A stretch of 64,000 bases of DNA from Aliishimia sp963678085 (GCA_963678085.1 OY782680.1:2976001-3040000); one strand, 5' to 3'; positions 15,840-24,968 are shown, counted from the stretch's first letter. Notes: a model not told the origin generated them from the letters alone. Numbers and translations: made by a program.

Positions 15840-16550
15840 TTAGCGACGACCGCCACCGGCACCACGAGGTGCTGGGCCGTCTTGCAGTTCCTGCGCACGG
15901 CGATCCCGAGCTTGAGGGTCATGTTCCATGATCTCGCCTTTGAAGATCCAGGTCTTGATCCCAATAATGCCGTAGGGCGTGGAGGCCTCTGCATGTGCAT
16001 AATCGATATCTGCGCGAAGCGTGTGCAGCGGCACCCGGCCCTCGCGATACCATTCTGTGCGCGCGATCTCAGCGCCGCCCAAACGTCCCGCGACGTTCAC
16101 ACGGATACCCAACGCGCCCATACGCATAGCGTTCTGAACACCGCGCTTCATGGCACGGCGGAAGGACACACGGCGTTCAAGCTGCTGAGCAATGCTCTCG
16201 GCAACAAGCGCTGCGTCGAGCTCTGGCTTGCGCACTTCAACGATGTTGAGATGCAGCTCACTGGCGGTCATGGTGGCAATCTTTTTGCGCAGCGTTTCGA
16301 TATCCGCGCCTTTCTTGCCGATGATCACACCAGGGCGGGCCGTGTGGATTGTCACGCGGCATTTCTTATGCGGGCGCTCAATGATCACACGGGCCACACC
16401 GGCCTGTTTGCACTCTTCTTCGATGAATTCACGGATTTTCAGGTCTTCCAGCAGAAGGTTCCCGTAATCCTTGGTGTCGGCATACCAGCGACTGTCCCAG
16501 GTACGGTTGACCTGAAGGCGCATGCCGATCGGATTGACTTTCTGACCCAT
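15840..16550 (-). CDS. rpsC: 30S ribosomal protein S3
   Basis: A 236-residue mRNA-entry protein: MGQKVNPIGMRL start, KH-type RNA-binding domain around VTIHTARPGVIIGKKGADIETLRKKI (residues about 62-90), and the C-terminal GRLGGAEIARTEWYREGRVPLHTLRADIDY. Its start overlaps the rplV stop by one base (TGATG). Confidence 0.97.
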   Translation of the reverse strand: MGQKVNPIGMRLQVNRTWDSRWYADTKDYGNLLLEDLKIREFIEEECKQAGVARVIIERPHKKCRVTIHTARPGVIIGKKGADIETLRKKIATMTASELHLNIVEVRKPELDAALVAESIAQQLERRVSFRRAMKRGVQNAMRMGALGIRVNVAGRLGGAEIARTEWYREGRVPLHTLRADIDYAHAEASTPYGIIGIKTWIFKGEIMEHDPQARDRRAQELQDGPAPRGAGGGRR

Positions 16551-16930
16551 TACGAGGCCTCCTCGATCTGGCGGACCTTGATGGTCAGCTCGGCAAATGG
16601 CTTGATGATACGACCATAGCGACCCCGCGCCCGAGGACGCCCCCGCTTCATGGTCAGGTTCTTACCAACCCAGGCTTCTGCCACGATCAGCTCATCCACA
16701 TCCAGATTGTGATTGTTTTCCGCATTCGCAATCGCAGACTGCAGACATTTCTTCACATCCACCGCGATACGCTTTTTAGAAAAGGTCAGATCCTGCAAAG
16801 CCTTTTCGACCTTCTTGCCACGGATCAGACCCGCAACCAGGTTCAGTTTCTGAGGGCTGGTTTTGAGCATACGCAGCTTTGCCATCGCCTCATTATCCGC
16901 CACGCGGCGGGGATTTTTATCCTTGCCCAT
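16550..16930 (-). CDS. rplV: 50S ribosomal protein L22
   Basis: A 126-residue tunnel-lining protein. The core LKTSPQKLNLVAGLIRGKKVEKALQDL and the C-terminal LTMKRGRPRARGRYGRIIKPFAELTI are diagnostic. The N-terminus (MGKDKNPRRVADNEA) is slightly longer than in E. coli, as is usual in alphaproteobacteria. Confidence 0.97.
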   Translation of the reverse strand: MGKDKNPRRVADNEAMAKLRMLKTSPQKLNLVAGLIRGKKVEKALQDLTFSKKRIAVDVKKCLQSAIANAENNHNLDVDELIVAEAWVGKNLTMKRGRPRARGRYGRIIKPFAELTIKVRQIEEAS

Positions 16931-16933
16931 GGC

Positions 16934-17212
16934 TTATTTCCTTTTCGCTTTTTTGTCCGCCGCGTGGCCGTAGTAGGTCCGCGTGGGAGAGTATTCGCCG
17001 AATTTTTGGCCGATCATATCTTCGGTCACATTCACAGGAACATGCTTTTTCCCGTTATAGACACCGAAGGTCAGACCCACAAATTGCGGCAGGATGGTGG
17101 AGCGGCGCGACCAGATCTTGATCACATCATTGCGACCGGATTCGCGGGCCGCCTCGGCCTTTTTGAGGACATAAGCATCCACAAAAGGCCCTTTCCAAAC
17201 AGAGCGTGACAT
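16934..17212 (-). CDS. rpsS: 30S ribosomal protein S19
   Basis: A 92-residue head protein that works with S13: MSRSVWKGPFVDAYVLKKAE, IKIWSRRSTILPQFVGLTFGVYNGKKHVPV and a C-terminal GEYSPTRTYYGHAADKKAKRK. It begins 3 bp after the end of rplB. Confidence 0.97.
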   Translation of the reverse strand: MSRSVWKGPFVDAYVLKKAEAARESGRNDVIKIWSRRSTILPQFVGLTFGVYNGKKHVPVNVTEDMIGQKFGEYSPTRTYYGHAADKKAKRK

Positions 17213-17215
17213 ATC

Positions 17216-18058
17216 TTAGCGCCCTTTCTTCTTAGCGTGCCGCGAGCGAATGATAAGCTTTTGGCTGGCCTTGTTCTTGTTGCGGGTGCGCGCGCCTTTG
17301 GTGGGCTTGCCCCAGGGAGAGACCGGGTGACGACCACCAGAGGTCCGGCCTTCACCACCACCATGGGGGTGATCGATCGGGTTCATCACAACGCCGCGCA
17401 CGCTTGGACGCACACCTTTGTGGCGCATGCGGCCCGCTTTACCGAAGTTCTGGTTTGAGTTATCCGGGTTGGACACAGCGCCGACCGTTGCCATGCATTC
17501 TTGACGCACCAGACGCAGCTCACCAGAGCTGAGGCGAATCTGCGCATAGCCGCCATCACGGCCTACAAACTGCGCATATGTGCCCGCCGCGCGTGCGATC
17601 TGACCGCCTTTACCAGGCTTGAGCTCAATATTGTGAACGATTGTCCCGATGGGCATGCCAGAGAAAGGCATTGCGTTGCCGGGCTTGATATCTGCCTTGG
17701 CAGAGGCCACGACCTGATCACCAACGCCCAGGCGCTGAGGGGCCAAAATATAGGCCTTTTCCCCGTCATTATACTGGATCAATGCGATAAACGCTGTCCG
17801 GTTGGGGTCATATTCGATGCGCATAACCGTGCCGGCTACGTCCATCTTGTTCCGCTTGAAATCGACGATCCGATAGAGACGCTTTGCGCCCCCGCCTTTG
17901 CGGCGCATCGTGATCCGTCCGGTGTTGTTGCGACCGCCCTTTTTGGTCAAACCCTCTGTCAAGGATTTAACCGGACGCCCTTTATACAGCTCCGAACGGT
18001 CGATCAGAACCAGCCCACGCTGGCCCGGCGTCGTCGGCTTGTACGACTTGAGTGCCAT
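17216..18058 (-). CDS. rplB: 50S ribosomal protein L2
   Basis: A 280-residue large-subunit core protein needed for subunit joining. Diagnostic parts are MALKSYKPTTPGQRGLVLIDRSELYKG, RRKGGGAKRLYRIVDFKR and the catalytic-region stretch GVVMNPIDHPHGGGEGRTSGGRHPVSPWG. It normally follows rplW immediately; here cspA and two hairpins lie between, and a promoter-like sequence precedes it. A hairpin (18086-18113) sits just upstream of its ribosome binding site. Confidence 0.97.
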   Translation of the reverse strand: MALKSYKPTTPGQRGLVLIDRSELYKGRPVKSLTEGLTKKGGRNNTGRITMRRKGGGAKRLYRIVDFKRNKMDVAGTVMRIEYDPNRTAFIALIQYNDGEKAYILAPQRLGVGDQVVASAKADIKPGNAMPFSGMPIGTIVHNIELKPGKGGQIARAAGTYAQFVGRDGGYAQIRLSSGELRLVRQECMATVGAVSNPDNSNQNFGKAGRMRHKGVRPSVRGVVMNPIDHPHGGGEGRTSGGRHPVSPWGKPTKGARTRNKNKASQKLIIRSRHAKKKGR

Positions 18059-18085
18059 GTTACTGTCTTCCGTTTGCTATTGCAG

Positions 18086-18113
18086 GCGGGCTTAACCGAT
18101 ATCAAAAGCCCGC
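18086..18113 (-). promoter_or_regulatory. Leader hairpin immediately upstream of rplB
   Basis: The perfect 8-bp arms GCGGGCTT (18086-18093) and AAGCCCGC (18106-18113) flank a 12-base loop about 28 bp before the rplB start. It has no T-tract on either strand, so it looks more like a leader structure, for example a regulatory protein-binding site, than a terminator. The role is unknown. Confidence 0.45.
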
Positions 18114-18117
18114 TATG

Positions 18118-18146
18118 GTTATAGGCCCCCGCAGGTGCCCTGGTAA
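18118..18146 (-). promoter_or_regulatory. Candidate promoter for rplB
   Basis: The minus strand has TTACCA (18141-18146) and TATAAC (18118-18123) with a 17-bp spacer, just downstream of the cspA terminator hairpin. Transcription would start near 18111, at the foot of the rplB leader hairpin. The match and location are good, but untested. Confidence 0.48.
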
Positions 18147-18150
18147 AACA

Positions 18151-18176
18151 TGAGCCCCAGACGAATCTGAGGCTCA
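18151..18176 (-). terminator. Terminator after cspA
   Basis: A hairpin with arms TGAGCC and GGCTCA, extended by CAGA/TCTG across one mismatch around a CGAA loop. It is followed on the minus strand by TGTTTTA. It lies 60 bp beyond the cspA stop. Confidence 0.6.
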
Positions 18177-18235
18177 CGCAGATGCGCTTCAATAAGAGAC
18201 GAGAAAAGACCCGTCAAGGGCAGAACGCGGTTCGA

Positions 18236-18442
18236 TCAGGCAAGTGCTAGGTTAGAGGCGCTTTCGCGGCCATCACGGCCTTTTTCCAGCTCGAACTCAA
18301 CCTTTTGGTTGTCTTGCAAGCCAGAGAGGCCTGAGCGCTCGACTGCAGAAATATGTACGAAGACGTCTTTGCCGCCCCCATCAGGTGCGATGAAGCCGAA
18401 GCCTTTTGTTGCGTTAAACCATTTTACGGTGCCAGTGGCCAT
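18236..18442 (-). CDS. Cold-shock-domain RNA chaperone (CspA family)
   Basis: A 68-residue single cold-shock domain. RNP1 is KGFGFI (residues 13-18) and RNP2 is VFVHIS (27-32), preceded by MATGTVKWFN. It should bind single-stranded RNA/DNA and relieve secondary structure. The start at 18442 has GGAG at good spacing; an in-frame ATG at 18523 would add 27 residues not found in the family. It is inserted between rplW and rplB, where no gene normally lies, with a terminator on each side, so it is probably monocistronic. TTGACC at 18589-18594 could be its -35, but no good -10 was found. Confidence 0.93.
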   Translation of the reverse strand: MATGTVKWFNATKGFGFIAPDGGGKDVFVHISAVERSGLSGLQDNQKVEFELEKGRDGRESASNLALA

Positions 18443-18610
18443 CCGATTTCTCCATAGGGTATATTGGGCCACGTTATGTGAACCCTTGTCAGCAAGGAAC
18501 TTAAATCGAGAACCTGCTGCCATATGGAAAGTCAGTGTCGATAGAAAGAGCCGTAGCTAGGGCGCTCCATGCGCTGAACGCTGCGCTAGGTCAACACTAT
18601 AAATACATAA

Positions 18611-18641
18611 AAAACCCGGCATGCCACACATACCGGGTTTT
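18611..18641 (-). terminator. Terminator after rplW
   Basis: Perfect 9-bp arms AAAACCCGG (18611-18619) and CCGGGTTTT (18633-18641), followed on minus by TTTTTTATG. It lies 24 bp after the rplW stop and would end the rpsJ-rplC-rplD-rplW transcript before cspA. Confidence 0.75.
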
Positions 18642-18664
18642 CAAATTGGCTTATACGGGGGGAT

Positions 18665-18961
18665 TTACAGCCCCGTTGACACGTCGATCGTATTGCCCTC
18701 TTCGAGCGTAACATACGCTTTTTTCACGTCTTTCCGCTGACCCAGGCGGCCGCGAAAGCGCTTAACCTTGCCTTTGGTGATCGTGGTATTCACGGCCTTA
18801 ACCTTCACCCCAAAGAGCGCCTCAACGGCCTCTTTGATCTGAGGTTTTGCCGCATCGATCGCCACTTCGAACACAACCGCGCCATTTGCGGACGCCATTG
18901 TTGCTTTCTCTGTGATGATCGGCTTGCGAATCACATCGTAATGTTCGGCCTTGGCACTCAT
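18665..18961 (-). CDS. rplW: 50S ribosomal protein L23
   Basis: A 98-residue tunnel-exit protein that docks SRP and trigger factor: HYDVIRKPIITEKATMAS at the start, KVKAVNTTITKGKVKRFRGRLGQRKDVKKAYVTL near the end. Its ATG overlaps the rplD stop by 4 bases. Confidence 0.96.
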   Translation of the reverse strand: MSAKAEHYDVIRKPIITEKATMASANGAVVFEVAIDAAKPQIKEAVEALFGVKVKAVNTTITKGKVKRFRGRLGQRKDVKKAYVTLEEGNTIDVSTGL

Positions 18962-19575
18962 TTCAATCGAGCCTCCAGAGCTTGCACACCAGCCTTTGTC
19001 AGAACCAGAGTGTCACGTTTCAAGATGTCATAGACATTGGCACCCATAGACGGCAGGATGTCCAGCCCCTCGATGTTGCGGGCCGCTTGCGCGAAACCTG
19101 CGTTTACCTCGGCGCCGTCGATGACCAATGCACGCTTCCAACCCAGATCCTTGACCTGCTTGGCAAGCGCTTTGGTTTGACCATCCGCCTCAGCTGCATC
19201 AATCACAACAACCGAACCTTCGGCCATCTTAGCAGACAGAGCATGCTTGAGCCCCAGCTTGCGGAATTTCTTCGGCAAATCATGGGCATGACTGCGAGGT
19301 GTTGGTCCCTTGTAAACGCCACCCTTGCGGAAGATCGGAGCATTGCGGTCACCATGACGCGCGCCGCCTGTGCCTTTTTGGCGGTAGATCTTCTTTGAGG
19401 AATAAGACGTCTCAGAGCGCGTCTTGACCTTATGGGTGCCGGCTTGCGCTTTGTTGCGCTGCCAGCGAACCACGCGGTGCAAGATATCCGCGCGAGGCTC
19501 AAGACCAAACAGCGCTTCGTCCAGCTCAACGGATCCGGCTGCCTCGCCGTCAAGTTTGATCACATCAAGTTTCAT
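18958..19575 (-). CDS. rplD: 50S ribosomal protein L4
   Basis: A 205-residue protein whose extended basic loop (KKIYRQKGTGGARHGDRNAPIFRKGGVYKGPTPRSH) lines the exit tunnel. In E. coli L4 represses the S10 operon through the rpsJ leader; no equivalent structure was identified here. It overlaps both rplC and rplW by 4 bases. Confidence 0.97.
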   Translation of the reverse strand: MKLDVIKLDGEAAGSVELDEALFGLEPRADILHRVVRWQRNKAQAGTHKVKTRSETSYSSKKIYRQKGTGGARHGDRNAPIFRKGGVYKGPTPRSHAHDLPKKFRKLGLKHALSAKMAEGSVVVIDAAEADGQTKALAKQVKDLGWKRALVIDGAEVNAGFAQAARNIEGLDILPSMGANVYDILKRDTLVLTKAGVQALEARLK

Positions 19576-20279
19576 GTCGCTGTCTCCTCTGCTGGAGCAT
19601 CGGCTGCTTTCAACCCTGCTGGCATCGGAAGACCCTCAGGCGCTGCTTTTTTCACAGCATCCTTGACTGTCACCCAACCGCCTTTGGAGCCAGGAACCGC
19701 CCCCTTGACCATGATCAAGCCCCGGTCGCTGTCGATTTTCACAATCTGCAAGTTCTGTGTGGTCACGCGGGCTGCACCCATATGACCGGCCATTTTCTTG
19801 CCTTTGAAAACCTTACCAGGATCTTGACACTGACCCGTGGAGCCATGCGAGCGGTGTGAAATAGACACACCGTGCGACGCCCGAAGACCGCCAAAGTTGT
19901 GACGCTTCATCGCACCGGCAAAACCTTTACCGATAGACGTGCCCGCCACATCCACATACTGCCCTGCTAAATAATGATCGGCGCTGATTTCAGCCCCTAC
20001 ATCAATCATATTCTCAGGGGCGACACGGAACTCCGCCACTTTGCGCTTAGGCGCAACATTGGCCGCAGAGAAGTGACCGCGCATCGCTTGGGATGTGCGC
20101 TTTGCTTTCGCAGAGCCAGCACCCAGCTGCACAGCGGTGTAGCCATCTTTATCAACGGTGCGCTGCGCGACCACCTGCAGATTATCAAGCTGCAGAACGG
20201 TCACCGGAATTTGCTTACCGTCTTCCATGAATAAGCGGGTCATGCCCACTTTCTTTGCAATTACGCCAGAGCGCAACAT
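19572..20279 (-). CDS. rplC: 50S ribosomal protein L3
   Basis: A 235-residue assembly protein: MLRSGVIAKKVGMTRLFMEDGKQIPVTVLQLDN, then FAGAMKRHNFGGLRASHGVSISHRSHGSTGQCQDPGKVFKGKKMAGHMG. The glutamine methylated in many L3 proteins lies in the STGQCQ segment. A C-terminal extension rich in alanine (after residue about 205) is common in alphaproteobacteria. Confidence 0.97.
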   Translation of the reverse strand: MLRSGVIAKKVGMTRLFMEDGKQIPVTVLQLDNLQVVAQRTVDKDGYTAVQLGAGSAKAKRTSQAMRGHFSAANVAPKRKVAEFRVAPENMIDVGAEISADHYLAGQYVDVAGTSIGKGFAGAMKRHNFGGLRASHGVSISHRSHGSTGQCQDPGKVFKGKKMAGHMGAARVTTQNLQIVKIDSDRGLIMVKGAVPGSKGGWVTVKDAVKKAAPEGLPMPAGLKAADAPAEETAT

Positions 20280-20296
20280 AGCCAGTTACCCCCTAT

Positions 20297-20617
20297 TTAC
20301 GCTTGCAGTTTGATCTCGACATCCACACCAGCGGCGAGATCGAGCTTCATCAGCGCGTCAACGGTCTGGGGGGTCGGATCTACGATATCGAGCAGACGCT
20401 TATGCGTGCGGATCTCGAACTGATCGCGGGATTTCTTGTTCACGTGAGGACCACGCAGAACGGTGAATTTCTCAATTTTATTCGGCAGTGGGATGGGCCC
20501 ACGAACCGACGCACCTGTGCGCTTAGCGGTGTTGACAATCTCTTGCGTGCTTGTGTCAAGCACGCGATAGTCAAACGCCTTTAAGCGGATGCGTATGTTT
20601 TGGCTTTGCTGTGCCAT
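20297..20617 (-). CDS. rpsJ: 30S ribosomal protein S10
   Basis: A 106-residue head protein, NusE in transcription antitermination: QNIRIRLKAFDYRVLD near the start and GPHVNKKSRDQFEIRTHKRLLDI. It is the first gene of the S10 block and lies 121 bp after tuf. A CCCGGC/GCCGGG hairpin at 20714-20729 lies in that gap but lacks a T-tract, so read-through from tuf is likely. Confidence 0.96.
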   Translation of the reverse strand: MAQQSQNIRIRLKAFDYRVLDTSTQEIVNTAKRTGASVRGPIPLPNKIEKFTVLRGPHVNKKSRDQFEIRTHKRLLDIVDPTPQTVDALMKLDLAAGVDVEIKLQA

Positions 20618-20738
20618 TTCTTGATCCCTTTGTCAGGGTTTGAGTGGAGAGGAAGGGCCGCGTCATTGCAGCCCCTCATCGCACCGATATTTTCTAAGAG
20701 TGTATCGAGCTGGCCCGGCACAAGCCGGGACGCCCTAA

Positions 20739-21914
20739 TTACTCCACGATTTTTGCGACGACGCCGGCGCCGACTGTGCGGCCGCCTTCGCGGATGGCGA
20801 AGCGCAGGCCGTCTTCCATGGCGATGGGGGCGATGAGTTCGACTGTGAAGCCGACATTATCCCCTGGCATTACCATTTCTGTGCCCTCTTTCAGGGTCAC
20901 GGTGCCGGTCACATCCGTGGTGCGGAAGTAGAATTGCGGGCGGTAATTCGCGAAGAATGGGGTGTGGCGGCCGCCTTCTTCTTTGGTGAGGATATAGGCC
21001 TCAGCTTCGAATTTGGTGTGCGGTGTCACGGAGCCCGGCTTACACAGAACCTGGCCGCGCTCAACACCGTCACGATCCACGCCGCGCAACAGCGCACCGA
21101 TATTGTCGCCCGCCTCGCCGCGATCCAGCAGCTTGCGGAACATTTCAACGCCCGTGCAGGTGGTTTTGGATGTATCGCGGATGCCCACGATTTCGATCTC
21201 GTCACCTACATTGATCACGCCGCGCTCTACCCGGCCAGTCACAACGGTGCCGCGACCAGAGATAGAGAACACGTCTTCAATCGGCATCAAGAACGGCTGG
21301 TCCACGGCGCGCTCTGGTGTGTCGATATACTCATCAACAGCTGCCATAAGTTCCTTAATTTTCTCTTCACCGATCTCAGGATTATTGCCTTCCATCGCCG
21401 CCAGAGCGGATCCGGCCACAATCGGAATGTCATCGCCTGGATATTCGTAGGATTCGAGCAGCTCGCGGATCTCCATTTCGACCAGCTCAAGCAGCTCTTC
21501 ATCATCCACTTGGTCCACTTTGTTCATGAACACGACCATCTTTGGGATGCCAACCTGACGACCCAAAAGGATGTGCTCGCGGGTCTGAGGCATAGGGCCA
21601 TCCGCCGCATTCACCACCAAAATCGCGCCGTCCATCTGCGCCGCACCGGTGATCATGTTTTTCACATAATCCGCGTGGCCGGGGCAATCGACGTGGGCGT
21701 AGTGGCGGTTTTCGGTCTCATATTCAACGTGAGCGGTCGAGATCGTGATCCCGCGCGCCTTCTCCTCGGGCGCGCCGTCAATCTGATCATACGCCTTGAA
21801 GTCGCCAAAATATTTCGTAATCGCCGCCGTCAGCGTCGTCTTGCCATGGTCAACGTGACCAATCGTGCCAATATTTACGTGCGGCTTCGTGCGTTCAAAC
21901 TTTTCCTTTGCCAT
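20739..21914 (-). CDS. tuf: Translation elongation factor Tu
   Basis: A 391-residue GTPase that delivers aminoacyl-tRNA to the ribosome. G1 is GHVDHGKT (residues 18-25), followed by DCPGHADY and NKVDQVDD; domains 2 and 3 follow, including GRGTVVTGRVERG. It lies between fusA and rpsJ. This is the only tuf in the window; Rhodobacterales often have a second copy elsewhere. Confidence 0.97.
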   Translation of the reverse strand: MAKEKFERTKPHVNIGTIGHVDHGKTTLTAAITKYFGDFKAYDQIDGAPEEKARGITISTAHVEYETENRHYAHVDCPGHADYVKNMITGAAQMDGAILVVNAADGPMPQTREHILLGRQVGIPKMVVFMNKVDQVDDEELLELVEMEIRELLESYEYPGDDIPIVAGSALAAMEGNNPEIGEEKIKELMAAVDEYIDTPERAVDQPFLMPIEDVFSISGRGTVVTGRVERGVINVGDEIEIVGIRDTSKTTCTGVEMFRKLLDRGEAGDNIGALLRGVDRDGVERGQVLCKPGSVTPHTKFEAEAYILTKEEGGRHTPFFANYRPQFYFRTTDVTGTVTLKEGTEMVMPGDNVGFTVELIAPIAMEDGLRFAIREGGRTVGAGVVAKIVE

Positions 21915-21972
21915 GATGGCCTCCTAATAATGTCGGGGGATGGAGGCGCTTGCCCCCATCCAGCTAGGTGAA

Positions 21973-24090
21973 TTAAGCGTATTTCGCTTGGATTTCTTCT
22001 GAGATGTTTTGCGGCACTGGATCATAATGATCGAACTGCATCGTGAACTGCGCACGGCCCGAAGACATGGAACGCAGTGTATTGATGTAGCCGAACATAT
22101 TCGCCAGAGGCACCATCGCGTCGATTGCAATGGCATTGCCGCGATTTTCTTGGCCGGACACTTGGCCGCGACGGGAGGTTAGATCGCCGATGATGCCGCC
22201 AGTATATTCTTCTGGCGTGATCACTTCGACCTTCATCACGGGCTCAAGCAGCTTCGCACCGGCTTTGCGCATGCCTTCACGCATTGCCATACGAGCGGCG
22301 ATTTCAAAGGCAAGAACGCTTGAGTCAACATCGTGGAATTTCCCGTCGATCAGCGCAACCTTGAAGTCAATCACCGGGAAGCCAGCCAGAGGACCGCTAT
22401 CCATCACAGAGTTGATGCCTTTTTCAACGCCAGGGATATATTCCTTAGGCACCGCACCGCCGACAATGCGGCTCTCGAAAGAGTAACCCTCGCCCGCTTC
22501 TGTTGGAGTGATGATCATTTTCACTTCCGCGAACTGACCAGAGCCACCGGATTGTTTCTTATGGGTATAGGTATGCTCGACCTCATGGCCGATGGTTTCA
22601 CGATAAGCCACTTGCGGCGCACCGATATTCGCCTCGACCTTGAACTCGCGCTTGAGGCGGTCCACCAGAATGTCCAGGTGAAGCTCGCCCATACCCTTCA
22701 TGATGGTCTGACCGCTTTCCATGTCAGTTTCCACACGGAAGGAGGGATCCTCTGCTGCGAGACGCGCAAGGCCGGCGGACATTTTCTCTTGGTCGCCCTT
22801 GGTTTTCGGCTCAACCGCGATCTCGATCACCGGATCTGGGAAGGTCATGGTTTCGAGAACCACAGGCTCTTTCGCGTCACAAAGCGTGTCACCCGTGGTG
22901 GTGTCTTTCAGACCACCCAGCGCGATAATGTCACCCGCAAAGCTTTCTTCGATCTCTTCGCGGTTGTTGGAGTGCATCATCATCATGCGGCCCACACGCT
23001 CTTTACGACCCTTGGTCGAGTTGAGCATGCTATCGCCCTTGCTCAGCGTGCCGGAATAGATCCGCACAAAGGTCAAAGAGCCAACAAAGGGGTCGTTCAT
23101 GATTTTGAACGCGAGGCCGGAGAAGGCCATGTCATCATCCGCACGGCGGGCAATGTTACGCTCTTCGGTTTCGTCACCTGGGGCAAAACCCATGTAGTCC
23201 ACAACGTCAAGCGGGCTTGGCAGGTAGTCGATCACAGCGTTGAGCAGCGGCTGAACACCTTTATTCTTAAACGCGGAGCCACCCAGGACAGGCACGAAGT
23301 CCAGCGCCAATGTGCCCTTTCTCAGCAGCTTACGCAGAGTTGGCACATCGGGCTCGTTGCCCTCCAGATAAGCCTCCATCGCGTCGTCATCTTGCTCAAC
23401 GGCGGCTTCGATCATCTTTTCGCGCCACTCGGTCGCCATATCTTGCAGATCTTCGCGAATGTCGCGCTTTTCCCAACTCGCACCAAGATCTTCGCCCGCG
23501 TAAACCCATTCCTGCATGGTCACGAGGTCAATCAGGCCCTCTAGCTCAGTTTCTGCGCCGATTGGAATACCCACAGGCACAGCGCGCGCGCCAGTGCGAT
23601 CCTCAACCATATTCACACAGTTGAAGAAATCCGCACCGATCTTGTCCATCTTGTTCACGAACACGATGCGCGGAACTTTATAACGGTCCGCCTGACGCCA
23701 AACCGTTTCGGTCTGAGGCTCCACACCCGCATTCGCATCCAAAACGCAAACCGCGCCATCCAAAACCGCCAAAGAGCGCTCGACTTCGATGGTAAAGTCA
23801 ACGTGACCCGGCGTGTCGATGATGTTCAGGCGGTGCTTTTCGGTATCGGCAGTTTTGCCGTCCTCTGTGCGCTCCCAGAATGTGGTGGTCGCCGCAGAGG
23901 TGATGGTGATGCCACGCTCTTGCTCTTGCTCCATCCAATCCATTGTTGCGGCGCCATCATGCACCTCACCGATATTGTGAGACTTGCCTGTGTAATACAG
24001 GATGCGTTCGGAACAAGTTGTTTTACCAGCATCAATGTGCGCCATGATGCCAAAGTTGCGGTAGCGGTCGAGCGGATATTCGCGTGCCAT
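21973..24090 (-). CDS. fusA: Translation elongation factor G
   Basis: A 705-residue translocase GTPase: AHIDAGKTT near residue 18, the switch region ERGITITSAATTTFW, DTPGHVDFT and NKMDKIGADF. Domains II-V follow, ending YINTLRSMSSGRAQFTMQFDHYDPVP. It lies between rpsG and tuf as in the canonical str operon. Confidence 0.97.
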   Translation of the reverse strand: MAREYPLDRYRNFGIMAHIDAGKTTCSERILYYTGKSHNIGEVHDGAATMDWMEQEQERGITITSAATTTFWERTEDGKTADTEKHRLNIIDTPGHVDFTIEVERSLAVLDGAVCVLDANAGVEPQTETVWRQADRYKVPRIVFVNKMDKIGADFFNCVNMVEDRTGARAVPVGIPIGAETELEGLIDLVTMQEWVYAGEDLGASWEKRDIREDLQDMATEWREKMIEAAVEQDDDAMEAYLEGNEPDVPTLRKLLRKGTLALDFVPVLGGSAFKNKGVQPLLNAVIDYLPSPLDVVDYMGFAPGDETEERNIARRADDDMAFSGLAFKIMNDPFVGSLTFVRIYSGTLSKGDSMLNSTKGRKERVGRMMMMHSNNREEIEESFAGDIIALGGLKDTTTGDTLCDAKEPVVLETMTFPDPVIEIAVEPKTKGDQEKMSAGLARLAAEDPSFRVETDMESGQTIMKGMGELHLDILVDRLKREFKVEANIGAPQVAYRETIGHEVEHTYTHKKQSGGSGQFAEVKMIITPTEAGEGYSFESRIVGGAVPKEYIPGVEKGINSVMDSGPLAGFPVIDFKVALIDGKFHDVDSSVLAFEIAARMAMREGMRKAGAKLLEPVMKVEVITPEEYTGGIIGDLTSRRGQVSGQENRGNAIAIDAMVPLANMFGYINTLRSMSSGRAQFTMQFDHYDPVPQNISEEIQAKYA

Positions 24091-24113
24091 TTCTAGGAGC
24101 CTCTAAACAGGTT

Positions 24114-24584
24114 TTACCAGCGATAGTGAGAGAACGCTTTGTTCGCCTCAGCCATCTTATGCGTATCTTCGCGCTTTTTAACGGCAGAGCCACGGGACTG
24201 CACTGCGTCCAATAGTTCACCAGCTAAGCGTTCTTGCATTGTGTTCTCGTTGCGCCCGCGGGAGGCATTGATGAGCCAACGGATCGCCAGCGCTTCGCGG
24301 CGCTCAGGGCGCACCTCGACAGGCACCTGATATGTCGCACCACCCACACGGCGGGAGCGAACTTCGACAGATGGCTTGATGTTGTCGAGCGCCTCATGGA
24401 ACACCTCGACCGGAGCACGCTTTACGCGGCTCTCAACACGATCAAGAGCGCCATAGACGATCTTTTCGGCAACAGATTTTTTGCCGTCCAGCATCAGGTT
24501 ATTCATAAATTTGGACAGAACCTTATCGCCATATTTGGCGTCGGGCAGAACTTCGCGCTTTTCAGCGGCGTGACGTCGGGACAT
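24114..24584 (-). CDS. rpsG: 30S ribosomal protein S7
   Basis: A 156-residue head-assembly protein: MSRRHAAEKREVLPDAKYGDKVLSKFMNNLMLDGKK, and RRVGGATYQVPVEVRPERREALAIRWL. Length is standard. It is 12 bp downstream of rpsL. Confidence 0.97.
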   Translation of the reverse strand: MSRRHAAEKREVLPDAKYGDKVLSKFMNNLMLDGKKSVAEKIVYGALDRVESRVKRAPVEVFHEALDNIKPSVEVRSRRVGGATYQVPVEVRPERREALAIRWLINASRGRNENTMQERLAGELLDAVQSRGSAVKKREDTHKMAEANKAFSHYRW

Positions 24585-24596
24585 ATCGGTAGCCTC

Positions 24597-24968
24597 TTAC
24601 TTCGGACGCTTCGCGCCATATTTGGAGCGGCGCTGTTTACGGTCTTTCACGCCTTGCGTATCGAGTACGCCGCGCAGGATGTGGTAACGCACACCCGGAA
24701 GGTCTTTCACCCGGCCACCACGGATCAGAACAACGGAGTGTTCTTGCAGGTTGTGGCTTTCACCCGGAATGTAGCTGATGACCTCAAACCCGTTGGTCAG
24801 GCGCACCTTGGCGACCTTCCGCATCGCAGAGTTCGGCTTTTTCGGTGTTGTTGTATAAACGCGCGTGCACACGCCGCGCTTTTGCGGGCACTGCTCCAGG
24901 TGCATGGATTTGGAGCGCTTTACTTTGGGCTGCCGCGGCTTGCGGATCAGCTGCTGGATCGTTGGCAT
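24597..24968 (-). CDS. rpsL: 30S ribosomal protein S12
   Basis: A 123-residue decoding-centre protein: MPTIQQLIRKPRQ, TTPKKPNSAMRKVAKVRL and LIRGGRVKDLPGVRYHILRG. Both lysines associated with streptomycin sensitivity (in TPKKPNS and GRVKDLPG) have the wild-type state. It is the first gene of the str operon, about 210 bases downstream of a strong promoter-like sequence. Confidence 0.97.
   Translation of the reverse strand: MPTIQQLIRKPRQPKVKRSKSMHLEQCPQKRGVCTRVYTTTPKKPNSAMRKVAKVRLTNGFEVISYIPGESHNLQEHSVVLIRGGRVKDLPGVRYHILRGVLDTQGVKDRKQRRSKYGAKRPK

Noticed and set aside
20714..20729. CCCGGC/GCCGGG hairpin after tuf as a terminator
   Set aside because: No T-tract follows on the minus strand, so it is weak evidence for termination between tuf and rpsJ.
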